Below are positions 45,705 to 54,155 of a stretch of 64,000 nucleotides of DNA, piece by piece (the first letter of the stretch is position 1; every line of letters starts with the position of its first letter). The DNA comes from Streptomyces populi (lineage in GTDB: Bacteria > Actinomycetota > Actinomycetes > Streptomycetales > Streptomycetaceae). The translations under genes and the position numbers were made by a program. The notes beneath the pieces were generated by a model that saw nothing but the letters and a program-made list of their open reading frames with translations, ran no database searches and was not told the DNA's origin. Where the stretch lies: positions 62,001-126,000 of the forward strand of contig NZ_KZ626849.1 in the NCBI RefSeq assembly GCF_002911015.1, written 5' to 3'.

Positions 45705-46484
45705 ATGACCTTCCTCTTCCGCTCCTCCGGCGGCCGCTCCCTCGAGAGCCGCTCCCTCGACCGCCGCAGCATGCTGCGCGGCACGCTGGCCGTCGGCGCC
45801 GGCCTGGCGTTCGGCCCGCTGCTGCTCTCCGGCACCGCGCAGGCCTATTCGTGGTCGCGCACCATGAAGCAGGGCGACAGCGGCGCCGACGTGCTGGAGC
45901 TGCAGATCCGGGTCGCGGGCTGGGCGGCCGACAGCCCGAGCCACACCCGGGTCGGCCTCGACGGCGACTTCGGCCCCGGCACGCTCGCGGCCGTCAAGCG
46001 GTTCCAGACGGCGTACGGTCTCGACAACGACGGGATCGCCGGTCCCAACACCCACGCCAAGCTCAACGCGCTGGAGCAGTCGGACGGTTCCACGGCCCAC
46101 TTCAACTGGAGCGAGTTCTACGACCAGGCGAGCGGCAACTTCAACGGCGGCAAGGTGAGCGCGGCGCAGGTGAAGGAGAACGCCCGCCGCTGCATGTACA
46201 AGCTGGAGGCGCTGCGCAAGAAGCTGGGCGACAAGCCGATCACGGTCAACTCCGGCTTCCGCAGCATCGCGCACAACGCCGACATCGGCGGGGCCAGCGA
46301 CAGCATGCACCTGTACGGCACCGCGGCCGACCTCGACGTGCCCGGGGTGGCCACCAAGACCGTCTACCAGAAGGCGGAGACCTGCGGGTTCTCCGGTCTG
46401 GAGCGGTACACCGTCGACCACCAGCACGTCGACAGCCGGGCCGACCTCGGCCGTGACTGGTGGTGGGAGAGCGGCACGGTCTGA
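45705..46484 (+). CDS. Tat-exported M15-type D-Ala-D-Ala carboxypeptidase with PG-binding domain
   Basis: 259 residues; GAAAGGACG before ATG 45705. SLDRRSMLRGTLAVGAGLAFG is a twin-arginine signal. PG_binding_1 at about 52-120 (VGLDGDFGPGTLAAVKRFQ). M15 peptidase: GFRSIAHNADIGGASDSMH, H202 and D209 in MHLYGTAADLD, and D-H-Q-H-V-D (238-243) with the second zinc His. It should trim stem peptides in the wall. Same operon direction as GH25 and the two paralogues. Two strong hairpins follow. Confidence 0.9.
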   Translation: MTFLFRSSGGRSLESRSLDRRSMLRGTLAVGAGLAFGPLLLSGTAQAYSWSRTMKQGDSGADVLELQIRVAGWAADSPSHTRVGLDGDFGPGTLAAVKRFQTAYGLDNDGIAGPNTHAKLNALEQSDGSTAHFNWSEFYDQASGNFNGGKVSAAQVKENARRCMYKLEALRKKLGDKPITVNSGFRSIAHNADIGGASDSMHLYGTAADLDVPGVATKTVYQKAETCGFSGLERYTVDHQHVDSRADLGRDWWWESGTV

Positions 46485-46491
46485 CGCCGTC

Positions 46492-46530
46492 CGGGTCACC
46501 CGGGGCCGGGACACGGCCCCGGGTGACCCG
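46492..46530. terminator. 16-bp hairpin after the M15 gene
   Basis: CGGGTCACCCGGGGCC (46492-46507) pairs perfectly with 46515-46530, with a 7-base loop. It is the first of two stacked hairpins between convergent genes. Confidence 0.75.
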
Positions 46531-46581
46531 AAGCCCGGGAGCCCCGGGTACCGCGGGGAAGTACCCGGGGCTCCCGGGCTT
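46531..46581. terminator. 21-bp hairpin, second of a tandem pair
   Basis: 46531-46551 (AAGCCCGGGAGCCCCGGGTA and one more base) is exactly complementary to 46561-46581, with a 9-base loop. With the preceding hairpin it makes a double bidirectional terminator. Confidence 0.75.
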
Positions 46582-46608
46582 CGGCCTCTCGGCGCGCGCT
46601 TCCGGCCC

Positions 46609-47754
46609 TCAGCCCTTCGGCGCGTCCTTCGTACCCTTCGCGTCCTTCGCGTCCTTCGCGCCCTTCGCGTCCTTCAGCGCCGCCTCGCAGGAGGGCCAGT
46701 CGTGGAAGTCGTGCCGGGCGCTCCACAGCCGGTGGGCCGCCCGGATGTTCCACTCCGGGTCGAACGCGCGCCGCGGCGTGCCGCCGAGTTCCCGCAGACG
46801 GACGTCGGAGATCTGGAACACACCCCAGTTGCGGCTGCCGTTGGTGTTGGGCAGCACCCACAGCGGGTCGAGGAACGAGGCGCAGCGGGCGACGGCCACG
46901 GCGGTGCGGGGGTCCTCGGTGAACACCTCACGGATCCGCTTCGCCACCCTGTCCTGCGACCAGGTCTCCATGCTCACCTCGTGCGCGTAGAGCGCCTTCT
47001 TGGTGGGCCCGTCGACCACGCTGCTGGCCGGCATGCCCGCCAGCACCTGGAACGCGGTCAGCCTGCGCAGGGTCTCGGGTCCGAAGTCCCCGTCGACGGC
47101 GAGCCCGCCCCCGGCCCGCGCCAGCAGTTTCTGGACCTCGCGCACGCACTCGTCGTGCTGTCCCATGCTGACCGTCCCGCACGCGGAGGAGTACAGCAGC
47201 CCGTCGTCGGCCGGCGCCGGGTCGTCGGCGGGCATCCACACGAACCCGGCCACCAGCCCCGTCACGGCCACGACCGCGGTGGCCAGCACCGCGAAGCGGG
47301 AGGACAGCCTCTCGGGCATCCGGATCCGTCTCGGCTCCCCGGCCCCGGCCCCGGCCCCGGCGGGAGCGGTCTCCGGCGGGGCGGCGTCCTCCGGTCCGGG
47401 GTCCGTCGGCGCGGGCGCGGCGGGACCGTCCGGCGCCGGTGCCGGTGCCGGTGCCGGGTCCTCCTCCGTGGCCGTGGCGGTCGCGGTGGTCACGGCCGGT
47501 GTGTTCCGGTCGGTGTCCGCCAGCGCCCACAGCCGGTGCAGTTCGCGGAGTTCCTCCGCGCTGGCGCCGCACACCTTGGCGAAGGAGTGCACCACCCGGT
47601 AGTCCGTCGGGACGCTGAGGCCGGAGCAGTACCGATGCAGACTGGAGCCGCTGACGCCGGCTTCCCTGCCGAGGCGGTCGTAACCCCGGCCGCTGCGGTC
47701 CTTCAGCTTCCGAAGGCAGGCGGCGAATTTCTCGGTTTGCGAAGAGGCAGCCAC
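46609..47754 (-). CDS. HTH-transmembrane-PG-binding-lysozyme-like fusion protein
   Basis: 381 residues. Residues 7-75 look like an XRE-type HTH (LKDRSGRGYDRLGREAGVSGSSLHRYCSG). A Pro/Ala linker (92-140) and one TM (about 153-174) follow. Outside are a PG_binding_1 domain (196-255, VDGDFGPETLRRLTAFQ) and a lysozyme/transglycosylase-like domain (265-357, SRNWGVFQISDVRLRELGG; DPEWNIRAAHRLWS). The tail repeats KDAKGAKDAKDAKG. A DNA-binding head joined through the membrane to a wall-binding/lytic domain suggests a wall sensor or a membrane-tethered regulator. The HTH may equally be used for protein contact. Confidence 0.85.
   Translation of the reverse strand: MAASSQTEKFAACLRKLKDRSGRGYDRLGREAGVSGSSLHRYCSGLSVPTDYRVVHSFAKVCGASAEELRELHRLWALADTDRNTPAVTTATATATEEDPAPAPAPAPDGPAAPAPTDPGPEDAAPPETAPAGAGAGAGEPRRIRMPERLSSRFAVLATAVVAVTGLVAGFVWMPADDPAPADDGLLYSSACGTVSMGQHDECVREVQKLLARAGGGLAVDGDFGPETLRRLTAFQVLAGMPASSVVDGPTKKALYAHEVSMETWSQDRVAKRIREVFTEDPRTAVAVARCASFLDPLWVLPNTNGSRNWGVFQISDVRLRELGGTPRRAFDPEWNIRAAHRLWSARHDFHDWPSCEAALKDAKGAKDAKDAKGTKDAPKG
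46614..46678 (-). repeat. 9-bp repeat array encoding KDAK units
   Basis: CGCGTCCTT-type 9-mers repeat about six times and encode the Lys/Asp/Ala C-terminal tail. Such arrays slip easily and the copy number may vary. Confidence 0.6.
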
Positions 47755-47933
47755 GCGTCCACCCTTGCTCAGGCCTCTACTGACGGGTAGAAGCTACACC
47801 GCGGAAACCTGTGCGCGCCCTTTGACTGCCGGAATGCGATCGTCAACAGCCTTTCGAAATAAGGCATTTGAAAGAGAGTCAAGGAACCGGTCCATCACCG
47901 CGGCCCTCCCGTGACGCTGCCGCCCCCCGGGAG

Positions 47934-47972
47934 ACCGCCCCGATACGGGGGTCTGCCCCGTATCGGGGCGGT
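47934..47972 (-). terminator. 17-bp hairpin after the NlpC/P60 gene
   Basis: ACCGCCCCGATACGGGG (47934-47950) pairs perfectly with 47956-47972 around GTCTG, just beyond the minus-strand stop at 48003. Confidence 0.8.
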
Positions 47973-48002
47973 GTGCCCCCGCGCGGCCCGCGGACGGCGG
48001 GT

Positions 48003-49766
48003 TCAGATGCGGCGCACGGTGTGCAGCCTCGTCGCGTACGTACCCGTGCCGTCGAGCAGCGACGCCCCGCCCAGGTCGGACATGGTGGGCCCGTTGACCG
48101 TCTTGCGGCTGGAGAGGAAACGCCGCTTGCCGGCCGCGTCCTTGCCGAGGTAGATGCCGACGTGGTCGACGGTCACGGTGCCGGTGGCCGCGTCGTCGTC
48201 GCCCGAGTCCGCGTTGAACAGCACCAGGTCGCCGGGCTGGAGCAGGGCCGCGGCGGGCGGGGCGGTGCCGTCGGTGCGGTCGACGAGCACCCCGGGCGCG
48301 TGGTAGGCGATGTCCCGCGACTTGCGCGGGATCCGGCTGCCGGACGTGTCCGCGCCGGCGGCCAGGGGCACGCCCATGTGATAGCCGTAGACCATCCGCG
48401 TGTAGCCCGAGCAGTCGAGGTTGCCGGCCTGCTTGCCGGCCGGCCCGGTGCGGGTCCCGTCGGGGAAGGTCCAGCCGACGTTCATGTACTCGTGGAAGTC
48501 GGCGCCCTCGTAGCGGTAGCCCTGCGGGTCCAGGTAGCCGTACCCGGCCTCGCCCAGCACCTGCCCGCCCTGGGCCGGTCCGGCCCCGGCCGTGACCGCC
48601 GGCGCGCCGCCGAGGAACATCGCGGCGTGGGCCAGGACGTCGGGAGCGCACGAACCGGCCCAGCCGCGGATCGTCTGCTCCACCTGCGCCGTCCAGGTTC
48701 CGTCGAACGGCTCCGGCAGCACCCGCACCCAGTCTCCGTGGGTGACGGTCGGAGGCTTCTCCCAGTTCGCGGCGTCCACCTCGTAGCGACTGACCGAGAG
48801 CTTGACCGGCAGGTTCGTACAGCCGGTGTTGGCCAGGGCGCGCAGGCCCACCCGGCCCTTGGAGAAGGTGGCGTCGCCGACGTCGACGGCCCACGCGGCG
48901 GGCTCGGCCGAGGCCGAACGCCACGCCCTGGCCTGGATCCGGCCGCCCTCCCGGCGGACCCGGATCGTCCAGTCGGTCCCCGCGGGCACGCCCGTGGCGA
49001 GGGTGAGGGCGGTCGCCAACTGCGTCACCGTGTCGTCGACCTCCTTCTCGACGCGCAGCTCGACCGCGCCCGAGGTGAGGAAGGACAGCCGGGCCCGGTA
49101 GTTGTTGTGGGTGTTCTGGTAGCCGAACGTCAGAGCGGCGGAACAGGCCTGGCCGGTGGGTACCTTGTCGAACCGGACCGTGCAGCGGACGTCGACGTCG
49201 GTGATCTCGTCGTCGCGCAGGGTGGCGTGCCGGCTGTAGTTCTCGGTGGTGAGACTGACGACACCGCTGCCCGGCACGACGGAGTAGTCGGTGTCCGCCG
49301 GCCCGAGCGTCGACCAACTGCCGCCGCCGGGAGACGTGCCCCAGTACTTCCGGTCCTCCGCGCCGAGCGACAGATCGGGCAGGGTGCGCTGGAAGTCGTC
49401 CACGAAGGACCGCTTGTTCTCCGCGAACGTGCGCTGCGGGCCGGGCACCACGACGGTCCGCGCGCCGTGGGTCAGCAGCGCGACGCGCCGGCCGCCGGAG
49501 GTGACCTCGGTACGCGCCGGGGTGCCCGCCAGCACGGTCGCGGTGAGCGGGGCGCCGAGTGTCACCGAGGTGAAGTAGGAGGCGTCCAACGGCGGCAGGG
49601 TCACCGAGGAACGGGCCGAGGAGAGGCCCGCCGGCCCCGCGAAGGGATCCACGGGGGCGGTCGTCCCGGCGGCACGGGCCGGAGCCGACGCCGCGCCGGT
49701 GAGCGGGACGGAGGCGGCGGAGGCCGCGAGAACGGCGAGGAGCCTTCTTCGAGAGGTGTGCGACAT
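48003..49766 (-). CDS. Tat-exported NlpC/P60 family peptidoglycan hydrolase with beta-sandwich midsection
   Basis: 587 residues from ATG 49766; ATG 49775 is also in frame but makes the signal longer. MSHTSRRRLLAVLAASAASVPLTG is a twin-arginine signal. Residues about 110-330 contain a concanavalin/LamG-like beta-sandwich (YSVVPGSGVVSLTTENYSRHATL..., VKLSVSRYEVDA). The C-terminal NlpC/P60 core has the catalytic Cys452 (GNLDCSGYTRMVYGYHMGV), a conserved GDLVLFNAD turn and His535 (VDHVGIYLG). It should cleave gamma-D-Glu-diaminopimelate bonds. It completes the muralytic cluster, but on the opposite strand. Confidence 0.88.
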   Translation of the reverse strand: MSHTSRRRLLAVLAASAASVPLTGAASAPARAAGTTAPVDPFAGPAGLSSARSSVTLPPLDASYFTSVTLGAPLTATVLAGTPARTEVTSGGRRVALLTHGARTVVVPGPQRTFAENKRSFVDDFQRTLPDLSLGAEDRKYWGTSPGGGSWSTLGPADTDYSVVPGSGVVSLTTENYSRHATLRDDEITDVDVRCTVRFDKVPTGQACSAALTFGYQNTHNNYRARLSFLTSGAVELRVEKEVDDTVTQLATALTLATGVPAGTDWTIRVRREGGRIQARAWRSASAEPAAWAVDVGDATFSKGRVGLRALANTGCTNLPVKLSVSRYEVDAANWEKPPTVTHGDWVRVLPEPFDGTWTAQVEQTIRGWAGSCAPDVLAHAAMFLGGAPAVTAGAGPAQGGQVLGEAGYGYLDPQGYRYEGADFHEYMNVGWTFPDGTRTGPAGKQAGNLDCSGYTRMVYGYHMGVPLAAGADTSGSRIPRKSRDIAYHAPGVLVDRTDGTAPPAAALLQPGDLVLFNADSGDDDAATGTVTVDHVGIYLGKDAAGKRRFLSSRKTVNGPTMSDLGGASLLDGTGTYATRLHTVRRI

Positions 49767-49890
49767 GAAGATCATGATCCACAGGGGCCGAACACTTGAA
49801 CAGTACGCTTCCGGCCCCGGCCCGGAGGCCGGCCCGGGCCGGCCCTTCCGCCTCCGGCGAGGGACGTCTCCGCGGACCGGAGGCCGTACG

Positions 49891-49967
49891 TGGTGGGGCG
49901 GGTGGGACTCGAACCCACGGCCGACGGATTATGAGTCCGCTGCTCTAACCGGCTGAGCTACCGCCCC
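49891..49967 (-). tRNA. tRNA with CAT anticodon (elongator Met or lysidine-modified Ile2)
   Basis: A complete cloverleaf: acceptor GGGGCGG (49961-49967) pairs with 49895-49901, the D-arm includes GCTCAGCCGG, the anticodon loop is CTCATAA (anticodon CAT) and the T-arm is GTGGGTTCGAGTCCCAC. Discriminator A is at 49894, and CCA is encoded at 49891-49893. It is not an initiator (no A-U-free GGG/CCC anticodon stem). CAT could be elongator Met or the Ile2 tRNA, which only lysidine modification distinguishes. Confidence 0.9.
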
Positions 49968-50101
49968 GTTACGGCGCGCCGCGCACATTTGTGCGCGCCG
50001 TCTGCCGCAGCATAGCCGCTCATACGATCTCCTGCTCCGGCTGGTCTGCTTCGCCGTGACCAGGAGACCTTCGGCATGCCCTGAGCGATCCCTGCGGACA
50101 T

Positions 50102-50123
50102 GAAAAAGGACCCCGAAGGGCCC
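50102..50123 (-). terminator. Canonical TTCG-loop terminator with a T-run after the tRNA-Asn genes
   Basis: On the minus strand GGGCCC-TTCG-GGGTCC is followed by TTTTT (50107-50103), a textbook intrinsic terminator. This is rare in high-GC Streptomyces, where T-runs are usually missing. Confidence 0.85.
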
Positions 50124-50133
50124 TCTCTCGTTG

Positions 50134-50206
50134 CTCTCCCGACTGGACTCGAACCAGTAACCTGCCGGTTAACAGCCGGCTGCTCTGCCAATTGAGCTAC
50201 AGGAGA
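50134..50206 (-). tRNA. tRNA-Asn (GTT), downstream copy
   Basis: The cloverleaf has an acceptor TCTCCTG/CGGGAGA, D-arm GCTCAATTGGCAGAGC, anticodon stem CCGGC/GCCGG with loop TGTTAA (anticodon GTT) and T-arm CTGGTTCGAGTCCAG. No CCA is encoded. Apart from a few acceptor-stem bases it is identical to the copy at 50212-50284. Confidence 0.95.
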
Positions 50207-50211
50207 TCGAG

Positions 50212-50284
50212 CTCCCCCGACTGGACTCGAACCAGTAACCTGCCGGTTAACAGCCGGCTGCTCTGCCAATTGAGCTACGGAGGA
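50212..50284 (-). tRNA. tRNA-Asn (GTT), upstream copy
   Basis: Acceptor TCCTCCG/CGGGGGA with the same D-arm, anticodon and T-arm as its neighbour and no encoded CCA. Five bases separate it from the second tRNA-Asn, so both come from one precursor. Confidence 0.95.
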
Positions 50285-50428
50285 TTGATCTCTGCATCGA
50301 ACGCACCCACCCGGGTATTCGCCAGGGGGCGTGCGCTCTCTGCGACACATACATTAGCGCAAGCAGGGGGGTGCTTTGCCAATCGGTTCCCTCCGTACCG
50401 ATGCCGACGCAAGGGAAGGGTGGCCGTC

Positions 50429-50734
50429 ATGCGCTACCGGCTCACGTTCGTCGCCGGACTGGCCCTGGGTTACGTGCTCGGCTCGCGGGCCGGACGCGAG
50501 CGCTACGAACAGCTGAAGAAGTCCATGCGCCAGGTCGCGCAGAACCCCGCGGTGCGCAACACCGCCGAGACCGCCGCCCAGCAGGGCCGCGAGATCGCGG
50601 GCAAGGCGTTGCACACCGTGGGCGAGAAGGTGGGCGACCGCGTCCCCGCCTCGGTCTCGGGCCGGGTGCGTTCCCTGCGGGAACGCACCGCGGACGGCAC
50701 CGGCGAGGACGACTGGGGCACCAGCAACACCTAG
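50429..50734 (+). CDS. YtxH-like small membrane-associated protein
   Basis: 101 residues from ATG 50429 (AAGGGAAGGG upstream). One N-terminal hydrophobic helix (LTFVAGLALGYVLGSRAG, about 5-22) is followed by a basic/helical segment (RERYEQLKKSMRQVAQNPAVRNTAETAAQQGREIAGKALHTVG), then a Gly/Asp tail. This matches short YtxH-like proteins that appear in stress contexts in Gram-positives. Role unknown; likely membrane-tethered and coiled-coil forming. It is followed by the divergent FGGY-like kinase in the same direction. Confidence 0.75.
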   Translation: MRYRLTFVAGLALGYVLGSRAGRERYEQLKKSMRQVAQNPAVRNTAETAAQQGREIAGKALHTVGEKVGDRVPASVSGRVRSLRERTADGTGEDDWGTSNT

Positions 50735-50806
50735 GGATCCCGGTGCGCGCCGGTCCTTGTGCCGGCCCGGCGCCACCGGCTCCCGCCGTACGGCAGAATT
50801 TCCGCC

Positions 50807-52252
50807 ATGGGGATAGTCGCCGGGCTGGACAGTGCGCCCGATTTCACTCGCATCGTCGTCTGCGACACGGACACGGGTGCCGTGCTGAGGCAGGGGTACG
50901 CGCCGCATCCGGTCGACGGCGCCGGCCGTTCCCCCGACGTGGATCCGCAGGCCTGGCTGCTGTCCCTGGGCGAGGCCGCCGGGGGCGGACTGCTCGAAGG
51001 CGTCCAGGCCATCGGCGTGTCGGCCCAGCAGAACGGGCTCGTCCCGCTGGACCCGCAGGGCGGCACCGTGCGTCCCGCGATGGTCGGCGGCGACAAGCGG
51101 GCGCAGGTCGCGGCGGCCGATCTGATCGACGCGCTCGGCGGGCGCGAGGCGTGGGCGCAGGCGGTGGGCAGCGTCCCGGGAGCCGCGCAGCCGGTGACCA
51201 AGCTGCGCTGGCTGAGCAAGACCGAGCCCGAGGCGGCGCGGCGCACCAGCATGCTGCTCCAGGCCCACGACTGGCTGGTGTGGCAGCTCCTCGGGCGGCC
51301 CGTGCGCAGGACCACGGACCGGGGCGGCGCCTCGGCGACCGGGTACTGGTCGGCGGCTACCGGCGCGTACCGGCAGGACCTCGTCGAACTGGCGCTCGGC
51401 CACCAGGCCGGACTGCCGGACGTGCTCGGTCCCGCCGAGGCCGCCGGCACCACTCCCGAGGGGCTGCTGATATCCGCCGGGACCGGCGAGACCATGGCGG
51501 CGGCGTTCGGGCTCGGCATCGGGCTCGGTGACGCGGTGGTGTCGCTGGGCGCCTCCGGCTCCGTGATGGCCGTCCACCCCGAGGCGCTGGCCGACTCCAC
51601 CGGCATGATCACCTCCCTGGCGGACGCGACCGGCATGCACCTTCCGGTCGTCACCACGCTCAACGCCGTACGGGCCCTGCGCGGGGCGGCCGAGCTCCTC
51701 GGGGTGCCGGACCTGGAGGGGCTGTCCGAGCTGGCGATGAAGTCGACGCCGGGCTCGCACGGACTCGTCCTGCTGCCGTACCTGGAGGGCGAGCGCACCC
51801 CGAGCCTGCCGCACACGGCGGGGACGCTGGCCGGTCTGCGCCGGGAGTCGATGAAGCCCGAGCACCTGGCGCGGGCTGCCTTCGAGGGCATGCTGTGCGG
51901 GCTCGCGGACGCGCTGGACGTGCTGCGCGGCCGGGGTGTCGACGTACGCAGGATCTTCCTCCTCGGCCCGGCGGCCGAGCTGCCCGCCGTCCAGGCCGTG
52001 GCGCCCGCGCTGTTCGGCGCGCAGGTCGTCGTGCCGCAGCCCGCGGACTACGCGGCGCTCGGCGCGGCCCGTCAGGCCGCCTGGGCCCTCGGCGTGTCGC
52101 AGGGCACCCTCGACCCGCGGACCCCGCCGATGTGGCAGGGGCCGGTCGCCCAGGTGCTGGAGCCCGGCGAGGAACTCGCCGTGGGGCAGGCCGTACGGCA
52201 GCAGTACGTCTCCGTACGCGAACAGACGCATCCCGGGGCGTTCCGGGTGTGA
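50807..52252 (+). CDS. FGGY-family carbohydrate kinase (xylulokinase-like), altered catalytic residue
   Basis: 481 residues from ATG 50807 (MGIVAGLDSAPDFTRIVVCD). The fold matches xylulokinase/gluconokinase: GVSAQQNGLVPLDPQG, AHDWLVWQLLGRPV, the C-terminal VVSLGASGSVMAV, LLPYLEGERTP and FEGMLCGLADALDVLRGRGVDV. The usual catalytic Asp in a GxGD motif is Glu228 here (SAGTGETMAA). The N-terminal phosphate loop reads GLDSAPDFTR rather than GxDxGTxSxR. Activity may therefore be changed or lost. Natural substrates would be ketoses such as xylulose. Solitary. Confidence 0.82.
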   Translation: MGIVAGLDSAPDFTRIVVCDTDTGAVLRQGYAPHPVDGAGRSPDVDPQAWLLSLGEAAGGGLLEGVQAIGVSAQQNGLVPLDPQGGTVRPAMVGGDKRAQVAAADLIDALGGREAWAQAVGSVPGAAQPVTKLRWLSKTEPEAARRTSMLLQAHDWLVWQLLGRPVRRTTDRGGASATGYWSAATGAYRQDLVELALGHQAGLPDVLGPAEAAGTTPEGLLISAGTGETMAAAFGLGIGLGDAVVSLGASGSVMAVHPEALADSTGMITSLADATGMHLPVVTTLNAVRALRGAAELLGVPDLEGLSELAMKSTPGSHGLVLLPYLEGERTPSLPHTAGTLAGLRRESMKPEHLARAAFEGMLCGLADALDVLRGRGVDVRRIFLLGPAAELPAVQAVAPALFGAQVVVPQPADYAALGAARQAAWALGVSQGTLDPRTPPMWQGPVAQVLEPGEELAVGQAVRQQYVSVREQTHPGAFRV

Positions 52253-52370
52253 CGCCTCATCGGACGTACGACCGAAGGCGGAGGCCGCGTCCATTTTTGG
52301 ACCGCACTTGGGTTAATCGGTTGAGGTAACGCGGGGGGAGTGTCCGACGATAGGGGGTGGTGCGTGCATC

Positions 52371-54155
52371 ATGCACAGCCCGTCGGTCACCCCCGCCGTC
52401 CACGATTCCGAGAGACCCCGCGTGCTCATACGACTCCTGCGGACTCACCTCAGTCCGTACAAGAAACCCATAGCCCTGCTGGTGCTGCTGCAGTTCCTGC
52501 AGACCTGCGCCACGCTCTACCTGCCCACCCTCAACGCGCACATCATCGACAACGGTGTCGTGAAGGGCGACACGGGCTACATCCTGACCTTCGGCGCCCT
52601 GATGATCGGCATCTCGCTGGCCCAGGTCGTCTGCAACATCGGGGCCGTCTACCACGGAGCCCGTACGGCGTCCGCGGTGGGCCGGGACATCCGGGGCGCC
52701 GTCTTCGACCGCGTGCAGTCCTTCTCGGCGCGCGAGATGGGCCACTTCGGCGCGCCGTCGCTGATCACCCGCACCACCAACGACGTCCAGCAGGTGCAGA
52801 TGCTCGCGCTGATGACGTTCACCCTGCTGGTGTCGGCTCCGATCATGTGTGTGGGCGGCATCATCCTGGCCCTCGGCCTGGACGTGCCGCTGTCCGCGGT
52901 GCTCGTCGCCGTGGTGCCGACGCTCGGCGTCTGCGTGACGCTCATCGTGCGCCGGCTGCGCCCGCTGTTCCGCACCATGCAGGTGCGGCTGGACACCGTG
53001 AACCGGGTGCTGCGCGAGCAGATCACCGGCAACCGCGTGATCCGCGCGTTCGTGCGCGACGGCTACGAGAAGGACCGCTTCAAGGGCGCCAACACCGAGC
53101 TGACCGAGACCTCGCTGGCCACCGGCCGGATGCTGGCCCTGATGTTCCCGATCGTCATGACGGTGGTGAACCTGTCGTCCATCGCGGTGGTCTGGTTCGG
53201 CGCCCACCGCATCGACAGCGGCGGCATGCAGATCGGCGACCTGACCGCGTTCCTGGCCTACCTGATGCAGATCGTGATGTCGGTGATGATGGCCACCTTC
53301 ATGTTCATGATGGTGCCGCGCGCGGAGGTCTGCGCCGAGCGCATCCAGGAGGTCCTCTCCACCGAGAGCAGCGTGGTCCCGCCCGTCGCTCCGGTCGTGG
53401 AGCTGCGCCGGCACGGCCACCTGGAGATCCGCGACGCCGGGTTCCGCTACCCGGGCGCCGAGGAGCCGGTCCTGAAGTCCGTCGACCTTCTCGCCCGCCC
53501 CGGTGAGGTGACCGCGGTCATCGGCTCGACCGGCAGCGGCAAGTCGACCCTGCTCGGCATGATCCCCCGCCTGTTCGACGCCACCGACGGCCAGGTGCTC
53601 GTCGACGGCGTGGACGTCGCGACCATCGACCCGAAGCTGCTGGCCAGAACGGTCGGACTGGTCCCCCAGAAGCCCTACCTGTTCGCGGGGACCGTCGCCA
53701 CGAACCTGCGGTACGGCAACCCGGAGGCGACCGACGAGGAGCTGTGGCACGCGCTGGAGGTGGCGCAGGCCAAGGGCTTCGTGGAAGCGCTGGAGAACGG
53801 ACTGGACTCCCCGATCGCGCAGGGCGGCACGAACGTGTCCGGCGGTCAGCGCCAGCGCCTGGCCATCGCCCGCACCCTCGTGCAGCGCCCCGAGATCTAC
53901 CTGTTCGACGACTCCTTCTCGGCCCTCGACTACGCGACCGACGCGGCACTGCGCGCGGCGCTGACCGAGGAGACCGCGGAGGCGACCGTGGTGATCGTCG
54001 CCCAGCGGGTGTCGACCATCAGGGAGGCCGACCGGATCGTGGTCCTCGACGAGGGCCGGGTCGTCGGCACCGGACGGCACCACGAACTGATGGCGGACAA
54101 CGAGACCTACCGGGAGATCGTGCTCTCCCAGCTGACGGAAGCGGAGGCCGCCTGA
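52371..54155 (+). CDS. ABC exporter half-transporter, degenerate-site subunit
   Basis: 594 residues from ATG 52371, SD GGGGGTGG. Type I exporter fold with six helices in the first 300 residues (PYKKPIALLVLLQFLQTCATLYLP...). NBD: Walker A GSTGSGKST, signature NVSGGQRQRLAIA, Walker B YLFDDSFSALD. The residue after the Walker B Asp is Asp, not Glu, as in the non-hydrolytic half of heterodimeric exporters. The stop overlaps the second subunit's start (TGATG). Likely drug or lipid export. Confidence 0.9.
   Translation: MHSPSVTPAVHDSERPRVLIRLLRTHLSPYKKPIALLVLLQFLQTCATLYLPTLNAHIIDNGVVKGDTGYILTFGALMIGISLAQVVCNIGAVYHGARTASAVGRDIRGAVFDRVQSFSAREMGHFGAPSLITRTTNDVQQVQMLALMTFTLLVSAPIMCVGGIILALGLDVPLSAVLVAVVPTLGVCVTLIVRRLRPLFRTMQVRLDTVNRVLREQITGNRVIRAFVRDGYEKDRFKGANTELTETSLATGRMLALMFPIVMTVVNLSSIAVVWFGAHRIDSGGMQIGDLTAFLAYLMQIVMSVMMATFMFMMVPRAEVCAERIQEVLSTESSVVPPVAPVVELRRHGHLEIRDAGFRYPGAEEPVLKSVDLLARPGEVTAVIGSTGSGKSTLLGMIPRLFDATDGQVLVDGVDVATIDPKLLARTVGLVPQKPYLFAGTVATNLRYGNPEATDEELWHALEVAQAKGFVEALENGLDSPIAQGGTNVSGGQRQRLAIARTLVQRPEIYLFDDSFSALDYATDAALRAALTEETAEATVVIVAQRVSTIREADRIVVLDEGRVVGTGRHHELMADNETYREIVLSQLTEAEAA

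Noticed and set aside
49891..50284. Integration (att) site at the tRNA genes
   Set aside because: No repeated tRNA 3' end, integrase or phage-like genes are visible on either side.
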